64,000 nt of DNA from Bacteroidaceae bacterium (GCA_017547385.1 JAFYPU010000021.1:1-64000), one strand, 5' to 3'. Numbered from the stretch's first letter, positions 52,803 through 62,715 are shown. Notes: a model not told the origin generated them from the sequence alone. A program made the numbers and translations.

Positions 52803-54992
52803 TCACCATGCCTGCGATCCGCAAATGCCTCGCCGCAGTTGATCGGCTTGCACATAGGGCAGGCGGCGAGCAAAGTCGGACCACGAACGGACGGACTGCG
52901 GCGTCCAAGCCACTTCGGCCAGTGCCAAAGCGCGCGGATAGGCTTGATAGTGCACGCGCTCGGCGGAGTTGATGCATTCGCTCCACAGGGTGCCGGCCAC
53001 ACCGGCCAGGTTGGTTTTCTCAAAATCATTGCCCATTCCCCAAGCAGGGTCGAGCGAATAGGTGCGCTGCAAGGGGTTGATGGGCATGCCCCAGTTCACT
53101 TCGGGCATGTCGCCGGCAGCCATCGGATAGTCGAAGTAGCAGTATTCACCGGGGCACAGCATGATGCGTGCGCCGTTGCTCTGCGCGGCGCGGATGGCCG
53201 CCTCGGTGAGTCCGTGTCGCCAGGCAAAGGTGATACACCCGGGTTGGATTTCGCGGAAGTCGGTTTCGTACCAGAACATCGGCGTTTTTCCATGCACGGT
53301 GCGCAGGGTGTCGATGACGCGGTCGAAGAGGTATTTCTGCAAATGGTGGTTGTCGTCGCGCACATCGCGGTCGATGCCGAGGCTGCGCTTCAGGGCTTTG
53401 CACTTGTCGCACTCTGTCCATGCTGCCAAGGGAGGCATACCGGCTTCGTCGCCGCCCAGATGCACGTAGGGTGAAGGGAAGATGTCAGCCAATTCGGCAA
53501 AGACTTTTCCGAGAAACTCGTAAACAAACGGTTCGCCCGGACAGAGCAATTCGTTGGACACCCCGCAAGTGGTGCGAATGGGCACGTGCTTGCCGCCACA
53601 GGTGAGTTGCGGATAGCAGTGGATGGCCGCGACCTCGTGACCGGGCAGTTCGATTTCGGGAATCAGTTGCACGTGATAGCGGGCGGCAAAGGCCACCAGC
53701 TCGCGCATCTCTGCTTGTGTGTAATAGCCGCTGATGGGCATCTGCATGTCGTCCATGCCTACACGCGCCGTGCCCTGCTCCACAAGGCGTGGGAAGGCTT
53801 TTATCTCAATGCGCCACGCCTGGTCGTCCACCAGATGCAGGTGCAGGGCGTTGTACTTGTAGCGCGCCATCTCTGCGATGAATGCTTTCAGGTCGTCCAC
53901 GGGGCGGAAGATGCGTGCGGGGTCAACCATAAGTTCGCGCAAGCCCAGGCGCGGCCCGTCGACCACAGCCATCTGCGGAATGGAGGCGCAACGCCCCACG
54001 GGCGTGGAGGCCATCACCTGGTCGAGAGTCATGAGCCCGTAGAACACTCCGGCGGCACTGCCTCCGCGAATGCAGATCTCGTCTGCGCTGACCGACAAGC
54101 GATATGCCTCGCTCTCCAGTCCGGACTGCAAGAGCAGGCGTATCCTTGCCCCCTTCGCTCCCGTCTGCACACGGGCCTCGGTGCGCTGCTCCAGGATGCG
54201 GAGGCAGTGGGTGCGTTCATTGTTCAGCTCGGGCGCAGCTTCGATGCTGATTTTCCGATCGAAGCAAAAACCCTCACCACCGGTGAGCGTGAGCAGTGCC
54301 GGTTGTGGAATGACCACCGGCATCACCACTTCGGGCAAGGTCTCCGTTCTGTCCCCGAAGAAACATTTCCAACCCTCGGCAGCGCGATAGGCACGTTCCG
54401 AGCCACGGGGCACTTCCAGACGGACGCGCCGCAGGTCTATCCCCTCAAACGCTGTCGGGGCACAAACCGGAGGAACGGCACTTCCCACACGGACACGCCG
54501 CAGAGAGGTGAGACGCGAAAAAGCAAAATCGCCGATGCGTTGCAGACTGTCTGCCGGCAGATTGATTTCCGTGAGACGCGCACATCCGGAGAATGCCGCC
54601 GTTCCCACTTCGCACACCGTGGGAGGAATGCGAAGCTCGCCTTGCAAACTGTCGCAGGCGAAGAATGCTTGCCGACCGATGCTCTTCAATTGTTCGGGTA
54701 GCACCACGGACTGCAGTCGATGCCGACTGTGCAAAGCGTTGTCGGGGATATGCGCCACACGAGCTGCCGAAAGGTCGAGCCGGGCGAGCTGCCAGCACAA
54801 GTCGCGCAACTGCCGGAAATCGGAATTGCCGCGCGTGGTCAATTGCCCCGTGAGCCGCACTTCGCGCACAGCGGCTTTGGCTTTGGGCGAACAGAGCGTG
54901 ATATGAGTGGTGTCGATGCGTTGGGCCGAGAGTGGCAGGACCACACCGCCGAGACTTATCAGAAATAGAGCGGAAAGGAAGTTTGTTTTCAT
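52803..54992 (-). CDS. LRR (BspA-type)-GH20 beta-hexosaminidase fusion
   Basis: 729 residues: signal peptide about 1-23, then BspA-type leucine-rich repeats (about 65-205: LQSVVLPEQLKSIGRQAFFA, GTAAFSGCARLTEINLP, IGDFAFSRLTSLRRVRV). A GH20b domain (about 225-340) and a GH20 catalytic domain with HLHLVDDQAWR and the Asp-Glu pair in VHLGGDEAGMP follow. GH20 enzymes release terminal GlcNAc/GalNAc; the LRR part probably adds protein or surface binding. The fusion is unusual. A second GH20 without LRR is at 24.7 kb. Start ATG 54992 gives a proper signal peptide. Confidence 0.9.
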   Translation of the reverse strand: MKTNFLSALFLISLGGVVLPLSAQRIDTTHITLCSPKAKAAVREVRLTGQLTTRGNSDFRQLRDLCWQLARLDLSAARVAHIPDNALHSRHRLQSVVLPEQLKSIGRQAFFACDSLQGELRIPPTVCEVGTAAFSGCARLTEINLPADSLQRIGDFAFSRLTSLRRVRVGSAVPPVCAPTAFEGIDLRRVRLEVPRGSERAYRAAEGWKCFFGDRTETLPEVVMPVVIPQPALLTLTGGEGFCFDRKISIEAAPELNNERTHCLRILEQRTEARVQTGAKGARIRLLLQSGLESEAYRLSVSADEICIRGGSAAGVFYGLMTLDQVMASTPVGRCASIPQMAVVDGPRLGLRELMVDPARIFRPVDDLKAFIAEMARYKYNALHLHLVDDQAWRIEIKAFPRLVEQGTARVGMDDMQMPISGYYTQAEMRELVAFAARYHVQLIPEIELPGHEVAAIHCYPQLTCGGKHVPIRTTCGVSNELLCPGEPFVYEFLGKVFAELADIFPSPYVHLGGDEAGMPPLAAWTECDKCKALKRSLGIDRDVRDDNHHLQKYLFDRVIDTLRTVHGKTPMFWYETDFREIQPGCITFAWRHGLTEAAIRAAQSNGARIMLCPGEYCYFDYPMAAGDMPEVNWGMPINPLQRTYSLDPAWGMGNDFEKTNLAGVAGTLWSECINSAERVHYQAYPRALALAEVAWTPQSVRSWSDFARRLPYVQADQLRRGICGSQAW

Positions 54993-55055
54993 ACGTCCTT
55001 GATTGATTTCTACTTACACTTTGTCAGAAAAACCTCCTCCGGGGAAGCAAAAATT

Positions 55056-55118
55056 TACAAGCACTGCAGATTTTTTTGCAGTGCTTGCAGAAAATTCTGC
55101 AAGGCGTGCGCAGAATCG
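55056..55118. repeat. 21-bp unit array I
   Basis: Three 21-bp units at 55056, 55077 and 55098 with cores ACAAGCACTGCAG, GCAGTGCTTGCAG and GCAAGGCGTGCGC. AGCAAAAATTTAC leads in, as at arrays D and J. A lone TCTGCAGTGCTTGCAGATTT lies at 55181-55200. Confidence 0.88.
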
Positions 55119-55223
55119 GGAGAAGCCCACAGGGCTTTTCACGTTATGCCGAGCCGAAGCTGAATTTGGTAAAACAAAATTCTGCAGTGCTTGCAGATTT
55201 CCCCACAAAGGAGGCCGGATTTT

Positions 55224-55646
55224 TCATTGCATGGCATTCATGATGACCTGCTGCAGTTTGGGCTGCCACTGCACCACATAGGGTTGCAGTTCCTGCGTGC
55301 TGACCACTGAGAACTTCTTCATCTTCTTACCCACCGGGGTTTCATAAAAACGGTTGATGGCTTTCAAATCCTCCACGGTGAAGTATTTTTTGTAGACCGG
55401 CATCACGGACGGAATGAAATCCTCACGAAAACTTTTCGTCACGGCAGCCACCACCTTCTGCAATTGGGATTCGGGCAGTCCGCCCTGCATGCGGAGCGTT
55501 GATATCATCGTTCCGGAAAAGGTCTGTTCGACACCGGAATTTTCAAGAAACAGCTCCATCTCATGCTGATACTCCTTGGGGTTTTCAACTTGTGCTTGCA
55601 CGGTGAGCGCAAAGGCTGCCAACAAAACGAACAATGCTTTTTTCAT
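55224..55646 (-). CDS. DUF2059 family exported protein
   Basis: 140 residues: signal peptide about 1-20, then a DUF2059-like helical domain (FIPSVMPVYKKYFTVEDLKA, INRFYETPVGKKMKKF). Function unknown. I start at ATG 55646 (MKKALFVLL), three codons inside the longest frame. Confidence 0.85.
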   Translation of the reverse strand: MKKALFVLLAAFALTVQAQVENPKEYQHEMELFLENSGVEQTFSGTMISTLRMQGGLPESQLQKVVAAVTKSFREDFIPSVMPVYKKYFTVEDLKAINRFYETPVGKKMKKFSVVSTQELQPYVVQWQPKLQQVIMNAMQ

Positions 55647-55776
55647 AATCGACAAAGGTTTTTAAGAGTTTACGAAAAGGTTAGCGCAGCCCCACTCCAC
55701 CCCTACCGAAAACGGAAAATGCGGCCGGAGATGCAGGCTGACGGTTTCAAAGTTACGGTTTTCGCAGAGAAATAAT

Positions 55777-55784
55777 TACTTTTG
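55777..55784 (+). promoter_or_regulatory. Promoter (-7 box) of ahcY
   Basis: TACTTTTG on the plus strand, 64 bp before ATG 55849; no clear TTG. Confidence 0.55.
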
Positions 55785-55848
55785 CACCATAAATATATTA
55801 ATAATATACGCCCACGCGTGCGTATCCATCTCCTAAACACACAAAACG

Positions 55849-57264
55849 ATGCAAGAAATTTTCTCATCGCTGCCCTACAAAGTGGCAGACATCTCACAAG
55901 CCGACTTCGGGCGCAAAGAAATTGAAATTGCCGAACACGAAATGCCGGGACTCATGGCCCTGCGCGAAAAATATGCCGCCGAACAACCGCTGCGCGGCGC
56001 ACGCATCATGGGCTCCCTGCACATGACCATCCAGACGGCAGTGCTGATCGAGACCCTGCGAGCCCTGGGCGCCGAAGTGCGTTGGTGCTCATGCAACATC
56101 TATTCCACACAAGACCATGCCGCAGCCGCCATGGCCGCCGCAGGAGTGGGCGTTTTTGCCTGGAAGGGCGAAAGTCTGGAAGACTATTGGTGGTGCACAC
56201 TGCAAGCCATGAACTTCCCCGGCGGACAACTCCCGAACCTCATCGTCGACGATGGAGGCGACGCCACACTGATGATACACCTCGGAGCACAGGCCGAAAA
56301 AGATGCCTCCGTGCTCGACACCCCCTCGGGTAGCGGAGACGAAGCCGCACTCAAAGACTTGTTGAAACAGGTCCTCGCGGCCGACAACACACGTTGGCAG
56401 CGCAGTGCCGCAGAACTGCGCGGCGTGAGTGAGGAAACCACCACCGGCGTTCACCGCTTGTATCAGATGATGGAGCGCGGCGAACTGCTTTTCCCCGCCT
56501 TCAATGTCAACGACTCCGTTACGAAGTCGAAATTCGACAACCTCTACGGCTGCCGCGAGAGCCTGGCCGACGGCATCAAGCGTGCCACCGATGTGATGAT
56601 TGCCGGCAAGGTGTGCGTCGTGGCAGGCTATGGAGAAGTGGGCAAAGGCTGTGCACAGAGCATGCGCTCTTATGGTGCAAGAGTCATCGTTACGGAGATT
56701 GACCCCATCTGCGCTTTGCAAGCTGCCATGGAGGGCTTCGAGGTTCTCACAATGGAAGAGGCAGCACCGCTGGGCAATATCTTCGTCACCACAACCGGCA
56801 ACATCGATGTCATCACCACCGAGCACATGGCTGCCATGCCCGACCAGGCAATTGTGTGCAACATCGGACATTTCGACAGTGAGATTCAGGTGGAAGCCCT
56901 CAAGCATTTGCCCGGCATCAAGTGCACCAACATCAAACCGCAAGTGGACAGTTACCAATTTGCCGACGGCCACCGCATCACGCTGCTCGCCGACGGCCGC
57001 CTTGTCAACTTGGGCTGCGCCACCGGCCACCCCTCGTTCGTGATGTCAAACTCCTTCACCAACCAGACGCTGGCGCAAATCGAACTTTTCACAAAGCCTT
57101 ACGAAATCGGTGTATACCGTCTGCCGAAACACTTGGACGAGGAAGTGGCTCGCCTCCACCTTGCCCGAATCGGCGTGCACCTCACAAAACTTTCGCAAGC
57201 GCAGGCCGACTACATCGGTGTGCCCGTGGAAGGTCCTTACAAGCCCGAACATTATCGCTATTAG
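55849..57264 (+). CDS. ahcY: Adenosylhomocysteinase
   Basis: 471 residues: substrate domain ([39 protein letters not shown]), NAD-binding [17 protein letters not shown], and the C-terminal [16 protein letters not shown]...YKPEHYRY that closes the NAD site. It hydrolyses S-adenosylhomocysteine to adenosine and homocysteine. The adenosine and homocysteine steps connect it with methionine recycling, which the MetH activation protein at 16 kb also serves. Confidence 0.97.
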   Translation: MQEIFSSLPYKVADISQADFGRKEIEIAEHEMPGLMALREKYAAEQPLRGARIMGSLHMTIQTAVLIETLRALGAEVRWCSCNIYSTQDHAAAAMAAAGVGVFAWKGESLEDYWWCTLQAMNFPGGQLPNLIVDDGGDATLMIHLGAQAEKDASVLDTPSGSGDEAALKDLLKQVLAADNTRWQRSAAELRGVSEETTTGVHRLYQMMERGELLFPAFNVNDSVTKSKFDNLYGCRESLADGIKRATDVMIAGKVCVVAGYGEVGKGCAQSMRSYGARVIVTEIDPICALQAAMEGFEVLTMEEAAPLGNIFVTTTGNIDVITTEHMAAMPDQAIVCNIGHFDSEIQVEALKHLPGIKCTNIKPQVDSYQFADGHRITLLADGRLVNLGCATGHPSFVMSNSFTNQTLAQIELFTKPYEIGVYRLPKHLDEEVARLHLARIGVHLTKLSQAQADYIGVPVEGPYKPEHYRY

Positions 57265-57285
57265 TATTCCGAAACCCACAAACAC

Positions 57286-59865
57286 ATGGAAAACGTTTCG
57301 CAAAACAAGCCTGCCCGTCTGCAGAGCCTGCTGAAAAAATGCCTCCCCGATGCCCTGGTGTTGCTCGTGTTCTTAGGCATCAGCTTCGCCTATTTCATGA
57401 CACCCCTCTCGCAAGGCATGGTGTTGGGCGGGCACGACACAATCGCCTCCATCGGACAGGGACAAGAGCAACTGCAATACAGAGCCGAGCACGGTGAGAC
57501 CACACGATGGACCAACGCCTTGTTCAGCGGCATGCCTACTTATCAGATTGCTCCCAGCTACGAGTCGACTTCTCTGCTCTCGTGGCTCGAAAAGGTGTAT
57601 CGCCTCGGCACAGATGGACCTCTGAGCTACATTTTTCTGTACCTCTTGGGCTTCTACATCCTGATGCGTGCCTTTAATTTCAAACCCTATCTGGCTGCCT
57701 TGGGAGCCATTGTATGGGCCTTCTCATCCTACTTTTTCATCATCATCGCCGCAGGCCACATCTGGAAAGTGCTGACCCTGGCTTTCATCCCGCCGACCAT
57801 CGCCGGCCTCGTGCTGTGTTACCGCGGCCGCCTGCTGTGGGGAGGTGTTACGACGGCACTCTTCACAGCCTTGCAAGTGCTCTCCAACCACGTGCAAATG
57901 ACCTATTATTTCCTCTTCGTGATGCTCTTCATCGTGCTGGCTTATGGCGTGGATGCAGTGTTGAAGAAGAAATTTGCAGCCTTTGCCCGCGCCACCGGCG
58001 TGGCACTGCTGGCGGGTCTGATCGGCGTGGCAGCGAATCTGCCCAGCCTCTATCACACTTACCAATATAGCAAGGAATCCATGCGCGGTAAAGCCGAACT
58101 CACACCTCTGCCCTCGGAACGTCGGGGCGGCGCGGCCACCGACGGACTTGAGCGCGACTACATCACACAATGGAGCTATGGTGTCGGCGAAACAATGACG
58201 CTGATGATTCCCGGCTATTACGGCGGCGGCTCGGGCGAGCGCATGCTCGACAATCCCAAGGCCGAAAAATCAAGCACCTATCTGAGCGATGCCGGCAGCC
58301 TTGAAAGCCAAATCGGCCGCGGTTTCCCGGGTTGGGCGCAGTATTGGGGCGAACAGCCCATGACTGTGGGCCCCGTGTATGTGGGTGCGCTGGTTTGCTT
58401 CTTGTTTGTGCTGGGTTTGTTCTTCGTGCGCGGACCGCTGAAGTGGGCTTTGTTGCTTTCCACCATGCTCTCTCTGCTTTTTGCATGGGGCAAGAACACC
58501 ATGGCCATCACGGATTTCTTCATCGACTTCCTGCCCATGTACAGCAAGTTCCGCACCGTGTCATCGGCCCTGGTCATTGCAGAATTCACCATGCCGTTGC
58601 TGGCCATGCTCTGCCTGGCTAAAATCGTGCAGAAGCCCGACGAATTGTGGCAAACGCGTCACGGACGCATCGGCTTGGGAGTGAGCACAGCCTGCACCGC
58701 AGGTCTGTGTTTGCTGTTGAGCCTTGTGCCGAGCCTGGCCGGCAGTTTCGTGGCTTCGGTCGAGGAGGAAGGTTTCACGTATCTGAGTCAGTATTTCCCC
58801 CACTTCCGCAGCGGTGTGGTGGAAGTGCGCCAAGCCATTCTCAGTGGCGATGCCCTGCGTTCGTTCTTCATCATAGCCCTTTCGCTGGTGCTGATATGGC
58901 TCTATGTGCGCCGTCGCATCAAGGCTTCAGTGCTTTGCGTTGCACTGACGGTGATTTGCCTTATCGACATGTGGGGCGTCAACAAACGCTACCTCAACGA
59001 CGAGAGTTTCTCAGACCCCGTGGCACAACTTCAAGGCTTTGACAAGACCGCTGCCGATGAGCAAATTCTGCGAGACAAGGGTCTGTCGCATCGTGTGCTG
59101 AACCTGTCGCAAGGCAACCCCTTCAACGAAACTTCCAACCGCACTTCATACTGGCACAAGAGCATCGGCGGATATAATGCGGCCAAGTTGCATCGTTATC
59201 AAGACCTCATCGATCGCCACCTGAACCAAGAGGTGCAATCCCTGGCCCAAGCCATCAATGCCCATCAGGGAGACCTGAAAGCTGCCAACGCAGACAGCCT
59301 TTTGCCCTGCCTGAACATGCTCAACATGAAGTATGTCATCATCGGTGGCGGTGGTGAGACGGCAGCATTGCAAAACCCGGCAGCCAACGGCAACGGTTGG
59401 TTTGTTTCCGAACTCAAAATGGCGAAAAACGCCGATGAGGAGATGGCCGGTCTGACCGGGCTCGACACGAAGCGCACCGCCGTGGCCGATGTCCGCTTTG
59501 AGACGGCACTATCAGGAACAGCTCTCGACAGCGGCACAGTGGCACTGACAAAATATCTGCCCAATGAGTTGCACTACGACATTGCCTCTCCCAAAGGCGG
59601 CGTGGCCGTTTTCTCTGAAATCTACTACCCCGGCTGGACTGCCACCATCGACGGCAAGGAAGCAGAAGTGGCACGCGTGAATTATGTGTTGCGTGCACTG
59701 AAAATTCCGGCAGGAGCGCACAAGGTGGTCATGACTTTCCGCCCCTCCAGCATCACGACGACCGAAGCCATCGCCTACACAGCCATCGGCCTCATCATTC
59801 TCGGCATGCTGACAGTGCTGCTGAAAGAATGCGGAGTGTTCCGCCGCAAACAGACCAAGGAATAA
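57286..59865 (+). CDS. YfhO-family membrane protein
   Basis: 859 residues, about 12 TM segments (from about 22-40 onward, GPLSYIFLYLLGFYILMRAF, SSYFFIIIAAGHIWKVLTLA, VQMTYYFLFVMLFIVLAYG) and a C-terminal soluble domain (LPNELHYDIASPKGGVAVFS, YPGWTATIDGKEA). This is the YfhO layout, related to GT-C glycosyltransferases that act on lipoteichoic-acid-like or other surface glycans. The acceptor is unknown in Bacteroidetes. It follows ahcY by 21 bp, possibly the same operon. Confidence 0.9.
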   Translation: MENVSQNKPARLQSLLKKCLPDALVLLVFLGISFAYFMTPLSQGMVLGGHDTIASIGQGQEQLQYRAEHGETTRWTNALFSGMPTYQIAPSYESTSLLSWLEKVYRLGTDGPLSYIFLYLLGFYILMRAFNFKPYLAALGAIVWAFSSYFFIIIAAGHIWKVLTLAFIPPTIAGLVLCYRGRLLWGGVTTALFTALQVLSNHVQMTYYFLFVMLFIVLAYGVDAVLKKKFAAFARATGVALLAGLIGVAANLPSLYHTYQYSKESMRGKAELTPLPSERRGGAATDGLERDYITQWSYGVGETMTLMIPGYYGGGSGERMLDNPKAEKSSTYLSDAGSLESQIGRGFPGWAQYWGEQPMTVGPVYVGALVCFLFVLGLFFVRGPLKWALLLSTMLSLLFAWGKNTMAITDFFIDFLPMYSKFRTVSSALVIAEFTMPLLAMLCLAKIVQKPDELWQTRHGRIGLGVSTACTAGLCLLLSLVPSLAGSFVASVEEEGFTYLSQYFPHFRSGVVEVRQAILSGDALRSFFIIALSLVLIWLYVRRRIKASVLCVALTVICLIDMWGVNKRYLNDESFSDPVAQLQGFDKTAADEQILRDKGLSHRVLNLSQGNPFNETSNRTSYWHKSIGGYNAAKLHRYQDLIDRHLNQEVQSLAQAINAHQGDLKAANADSLLPCLNMLNMKYVIIGGGGETAALQNPAANGNGWFVSELKMAKNADEEMAGLTGLDTKRTAVADVRFETALSGTALDSGTVALTKYLPNELHYDIASPKGGVAVFSEIYYPGWTATIDGKEAEVARVNYVLRALKIPAGAHKVVMTFRPSSITTTEAIAYTAIGLIILGMLTVLLKECGVFRRKQTKE

Positions 59866-59898
59866 CATTCACGTGCCCTTTGGCAGCATATTCATAAA

Positions 59899-59949
59899 CA
59901 GCAAGCGGGTCTCTCAACCATTGGGAGACCCGCTTGCTGCGTATAAGAG
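59899..59949. terminator. Terminator after yfhO-like gene
   Basis: CAGCAAGCGGGTCTC...GAGACCCGCTTGCTG, 15-bp stem between convergent genes; no long T-run. Confidence 0.75.
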
Positions 59950-60001
59950 AAAAACTCCTGACACTTTGCTTGAAAATCGGCCGACGGGAGAGCAAAAATT
60001 T

Positions 60002-60064
60002 ACTCGGCGTTTAGAGATTTCTGCAGTGCTTTTAGAAATTTCTAAACGCCGAGTAGATTTTCGC
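60002..60064. repeat. 21-bp unit array J (long palindrome)
   Basis: Three 21-bp units at 60002, 60023 and 60044. ACTCGGCGTTTAGAGATTT pairs with AAATTTCTAAACGCCGAGT (one mismatch), loop holding CAGTGCTTT. Differs from array D at only a few positions and shares its flanks. Confidence 0.92.
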
Positions 60065-60078
60065 GGAAAGCCTTCGGA

Positions 60079-60765
60079 CTATTTCCTACCAAAGTCTGCC
60101 GGCACTTCACCCCACTCCTTTGTTTCCCACTTCAGAAGCGGCGTGTCATAAGTGTGTGTGCGCAACCAATGCTCCGCACGCTCAATGAGTCGGAACAACT
60201 CTTCGGTTTTCGGTGTGCGTTCCAACTTGGTTTTACACTGTTTCTTCTTCACCCAAAGCAGGGCATTGCGGCTGTCGGAATAGATGGCCAATTTTGCCCC
60301 ACGCTGTTCAATGAGTGCCAACGCATGAACGATGGCCAGAAACTCACCGATGTTGTTCGTGCCATGCACCGGTCCGTAATGAAAAATCTCTTGCCCCGTG
60401 GCCAGATAGACACCGCGATATTCCATCGGGCCGGGATTGCCCGAACAGGCAGCATCGACAGCCAAAGCATCGGCCCGCACGCAAAGCGGCAACGGCAGCA
60501 CGGTGTCGTTGCGATAAGTGGGGGGTGCCTGCACCGCACCGGCAGTGGCAGCCGCGGCTTTCGCATCCGAGGCAGATGCTGCGCGACGCTTCACATAGAG
60601 GTGCGCCGGCGAATGATAGGCCTCCTCGGCTTCAGCGCGGCTGTCGAACGATTTATACACAGCCCCCTCGACACCTTTCACCTGACGCTCGCAATCGCGC
60701 CACGTCTCGTAAATGCCCGGCTCCACACCGTGCCACACCACGTAATACTTGTTCTTTTTCGCCAT
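60079..60765 (-). CDS. rnhA: Ribonuclease H with RNA-binding domain
   Basis: 228 residues: an N-terminal viroplasmin/RHBD module (KYYVVWHGVEPGIYETWRDC, AEAEEAYH), a linker rich in Ala, then an RNase HI domain with catalytic residues in AVDAACSGNPGP, NNIGEFLAIVHAL, IYSDSRNAL and the terminal VPADFGRK. It degrades RNA in RNA-DNA hybrids. I start at ATG 60765 (MAKKNKYYVV); the 19-codon extension overlaps a terminator. Confidence 0.92.
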   Translation of the reverse strand: MAKKNKYYVVWHGVEPGIYETWRDCERQVKGVEGAVYKSFDSRAEAEEAYHSPAHLYVKRRAASASDAKAAAATAGAVQAPPTYRNDTVLPLPLCVRADALAVDAACSGNPGPMEYRGVYLATGQEIFHYGPVHGTNNIGEFLAIVHALALIEQRGAKLAIYSDSRNALLWVKKKQCKTKLERTPKTEELFRLIERAEHWLRTHTYDTPLLKWETKEWGEVPADFGRK

Positions 60766-60774
60766 GACTCGTCG

Positions 60775-60813
60775 GAAAAAAGAAAGTCCTGCAGGACCAA
60801 GGTCCCACAGGAC
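60775..60813 (-). terminator. Terminator of argS
   Basis: GTCCTG...CAGGAC around inner GGACC/GGTCC, then TTTCTTTTTTCC on the minus strand. Confidence 0.85.
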
Positions 60814-60872
60814 GCATATCATCGGGAAATGCGGTTTCGTCAGGTCCGAAACCTCTTTCGTTTCTTAACTCC

Positions 60873-62687
60873 TTACATGCGCTCGGGCATCTCGATACCG
60901 AGAAGTCCCATGCCGAGACGCACGATTTTTGCCACGTTCTTCGAAAGCACCAGACGGAAGGCGCGCTTGTCCTCATCCTCTTCGCGAAGAATGCTGAAGT
61001 CGTGGTAGAATTGGTTATACTCTTTCACGAGTTCGTAGCAGTAGTTGGCAATTCCGCTCGGCGAATAATCTACACCGGCCTGGCGCACCACGGCTGCGAA
61101 ATCGGCCAGATGCTGCACGATTTCCTCTTCCTTGGTGCTCAGAGCCACGTCGGAAGGAAGTTCGGCAGGCACTTGGATACCTGCATCCTCAGCCTTGCGA
61201 AGGATGGAACGGATGCGTGCATACGTATACTGGATGAACGGGCCTGTATTTCCGTTGAAGTCGATGCTCTCTTCGGGGTTGAAAAGCATATTCTTGCGGG
61301 CGTCAACCTTCAACAGGAAGTACTTCAACGCACCAAGCCCGACGATGCGTGCCACCTCGGCTTTTTCTTCTTCGGACATGTCGTCAAATTTTCCGGACTC
61401 GTCCGCCGTTGTGCGAGCCTGGAGCACCATTTCTGCAATCAGCTCGTCGGCATCGACCACTGTACCCTCGCGGCTCTTCATCTTGCCGTTGGGGAGTTCC
61501 ACCATACCATAAGAGAAGTGCACCAAGTCCTTGCCCCATGAGAAACCAAGCGCGTCAAGAAGTATGGACAGCACCTGGAAATGATAGTTCTGCTCGTTGC
61601 CGACCACGTACACCATCTTGTTGATGGGGAAATCCTGGAAGCGAAGTTTCGCAGTGCCTATGTCTTGCGTCATATACACGCTGGTGCCATCAGAACGCAG
61701 GAGCAATTTTTCGTCAAGGCCTTTCGACGTGAGGTCAGCCCACACGCTGCCATCCGGACGGCGATAGAAAAGTCCTTTCTGCAATCCCTCAACCACTTTC
61801 TCCTTTCCTTCGAGATAGGTGTCGCTTTCGTAATAAATCTTGTCGAAGCCCACGCCCAGCGCCTTGTATGTGGCATCAAAGCCCTCGTACACCCATTCGT
61901 TCATCTTGCGCCAGAGATTTCGCACTTCGGGGTCATTGTGTTCCCACTTCACGAGCATTTCGCGAGCCTCGCACATCAAGGGAGCCTCACGCTTGGCACG
62001 TTCTTCGGCTTCCTCTGCCAACATTCCTTCTTGCACGAATTGTGCTGCCAAGTCCTTTACCTGCGCACGGTAATGCTTGTCGAATTCCACGTAATAGTCT
62101 CCCACAAGATGGTCTCCCTTTTTGCCGGAACCGGCAGGCGTCTCTCCGTTTCCGTACTTGAGCCAAGCGAGCATGGACTTGCAGATGTGAATTCCGCGGT
62201 CGTTCACAATGTTTGTCTTAACGACTTTAGCACCATTGGCCTCGGCTATCTGCGAAACAGCCCAGCCCAGCAAATTGTTGCGAACGTGTCCGAGATGCAG
62301 CGGCTTGTTTGTGTTGGGCGATGAATACTCCACCATGACGAGCGGAGACTTTTCCGTAACGGGCACAAAGCCATAGCGCTCGTCTGCATCGATTTCGGCG
62401 AGCAGCTCCACCCATTTGGAAGGAGCTATCACGAGGTTCAAAAATCCTTTGACCACGTTGAAATCTGCCACAAGGCCTGTTTCTTTCAGATAAGCACCGA
62501 TTTCAGCGGCCGTCTCCTCAGGTTTCTTTTTGGAGACGCGGAGCAGAGGGAACACCACCAAGGTGAGGTGGCCTTCAAACTCCTTTTTGGTTTTCTGGAG
62601 CTGGATTTGTGCCTCAGGCACTTCCTGTCCGTAGAGTTCTGCAAGTGCCGCAACCACGGCGGCAGTGAGTTGGTTTTCTATTTTCAT
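60873..62687 (-). CDS. argS: Arginyl-tRNA synthetase
   Basis: A 604-residue class I synthetase: N-terminal Add-1 domain, HIGH-type SSPNTNKPLHLGHVRNN, KMSKS-like GKMKSREGT, and a C-terminal DALR anticodon-binding domain with PSGIANYCYELVKEYNQFYH. It charges tRNA-Arg. It has its own promoter and terminator. Confidence 0.97.
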   Translation of the reverse strand: MKIENQLTAAVVAALAELYGQEVPEAQIQLQKTKKEFEGHLTLVVFPLLRVSKKKPEETAAEIGAYLKETGLVADFNVVKGFLNLVIAPSKWVELLAEIDADERYGFVPVTEKSPLVMVEYSSPNTNKPLHLGHVRNNLLGWAVSQIAEANGAKVVKTNIVNDRGIHICKSMLAWLKYGNGETPAGSGKKGDHLVGDYYVEFDKHYRAQVKDLAAQFVQEGMLAEEAEERAKREAPLMCEAREMLVKWEHNDPEVRNLWRKMNEWVYEGFDATYKALGVGFDKIYYESDTYLEGKEKVVEGLQKGLFYRRPDGSVWADLTSKGLDEKLLLRSDGTSVYMTQDIGTAKLRFQDFPINKMVYVVGNEQNYHFQVLSILLDALGFSWGKDLVHFSYGMVELPNGKMKSREGTVVDADELIAEMVLQARTTADESGKFDDMSEEEKAEVARIVGLGALKYFLLKVDARKNMLFNPEESIDFNGNTGPFIQYTYARIRSILRKAEDAGIQVPAELPSDVALSTKEEEIVQHLADFAAVVRQAGVDYSPSGIANYCYELVKEYNQFYHDFSILREEDEDKRAFRLVLSKNVAKIVRLGMGLLGIEMPERM

Positions 62688-62715
62688 ACTGTTCTTATTT
62701 CTTTCTAAAGGAATG

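Noticed and set aside
3573-60064. The 21-bp arrays as CRISPR
   Set aside because: Units are adjacent without spacers, drift in sequence, and no cas genes are near.
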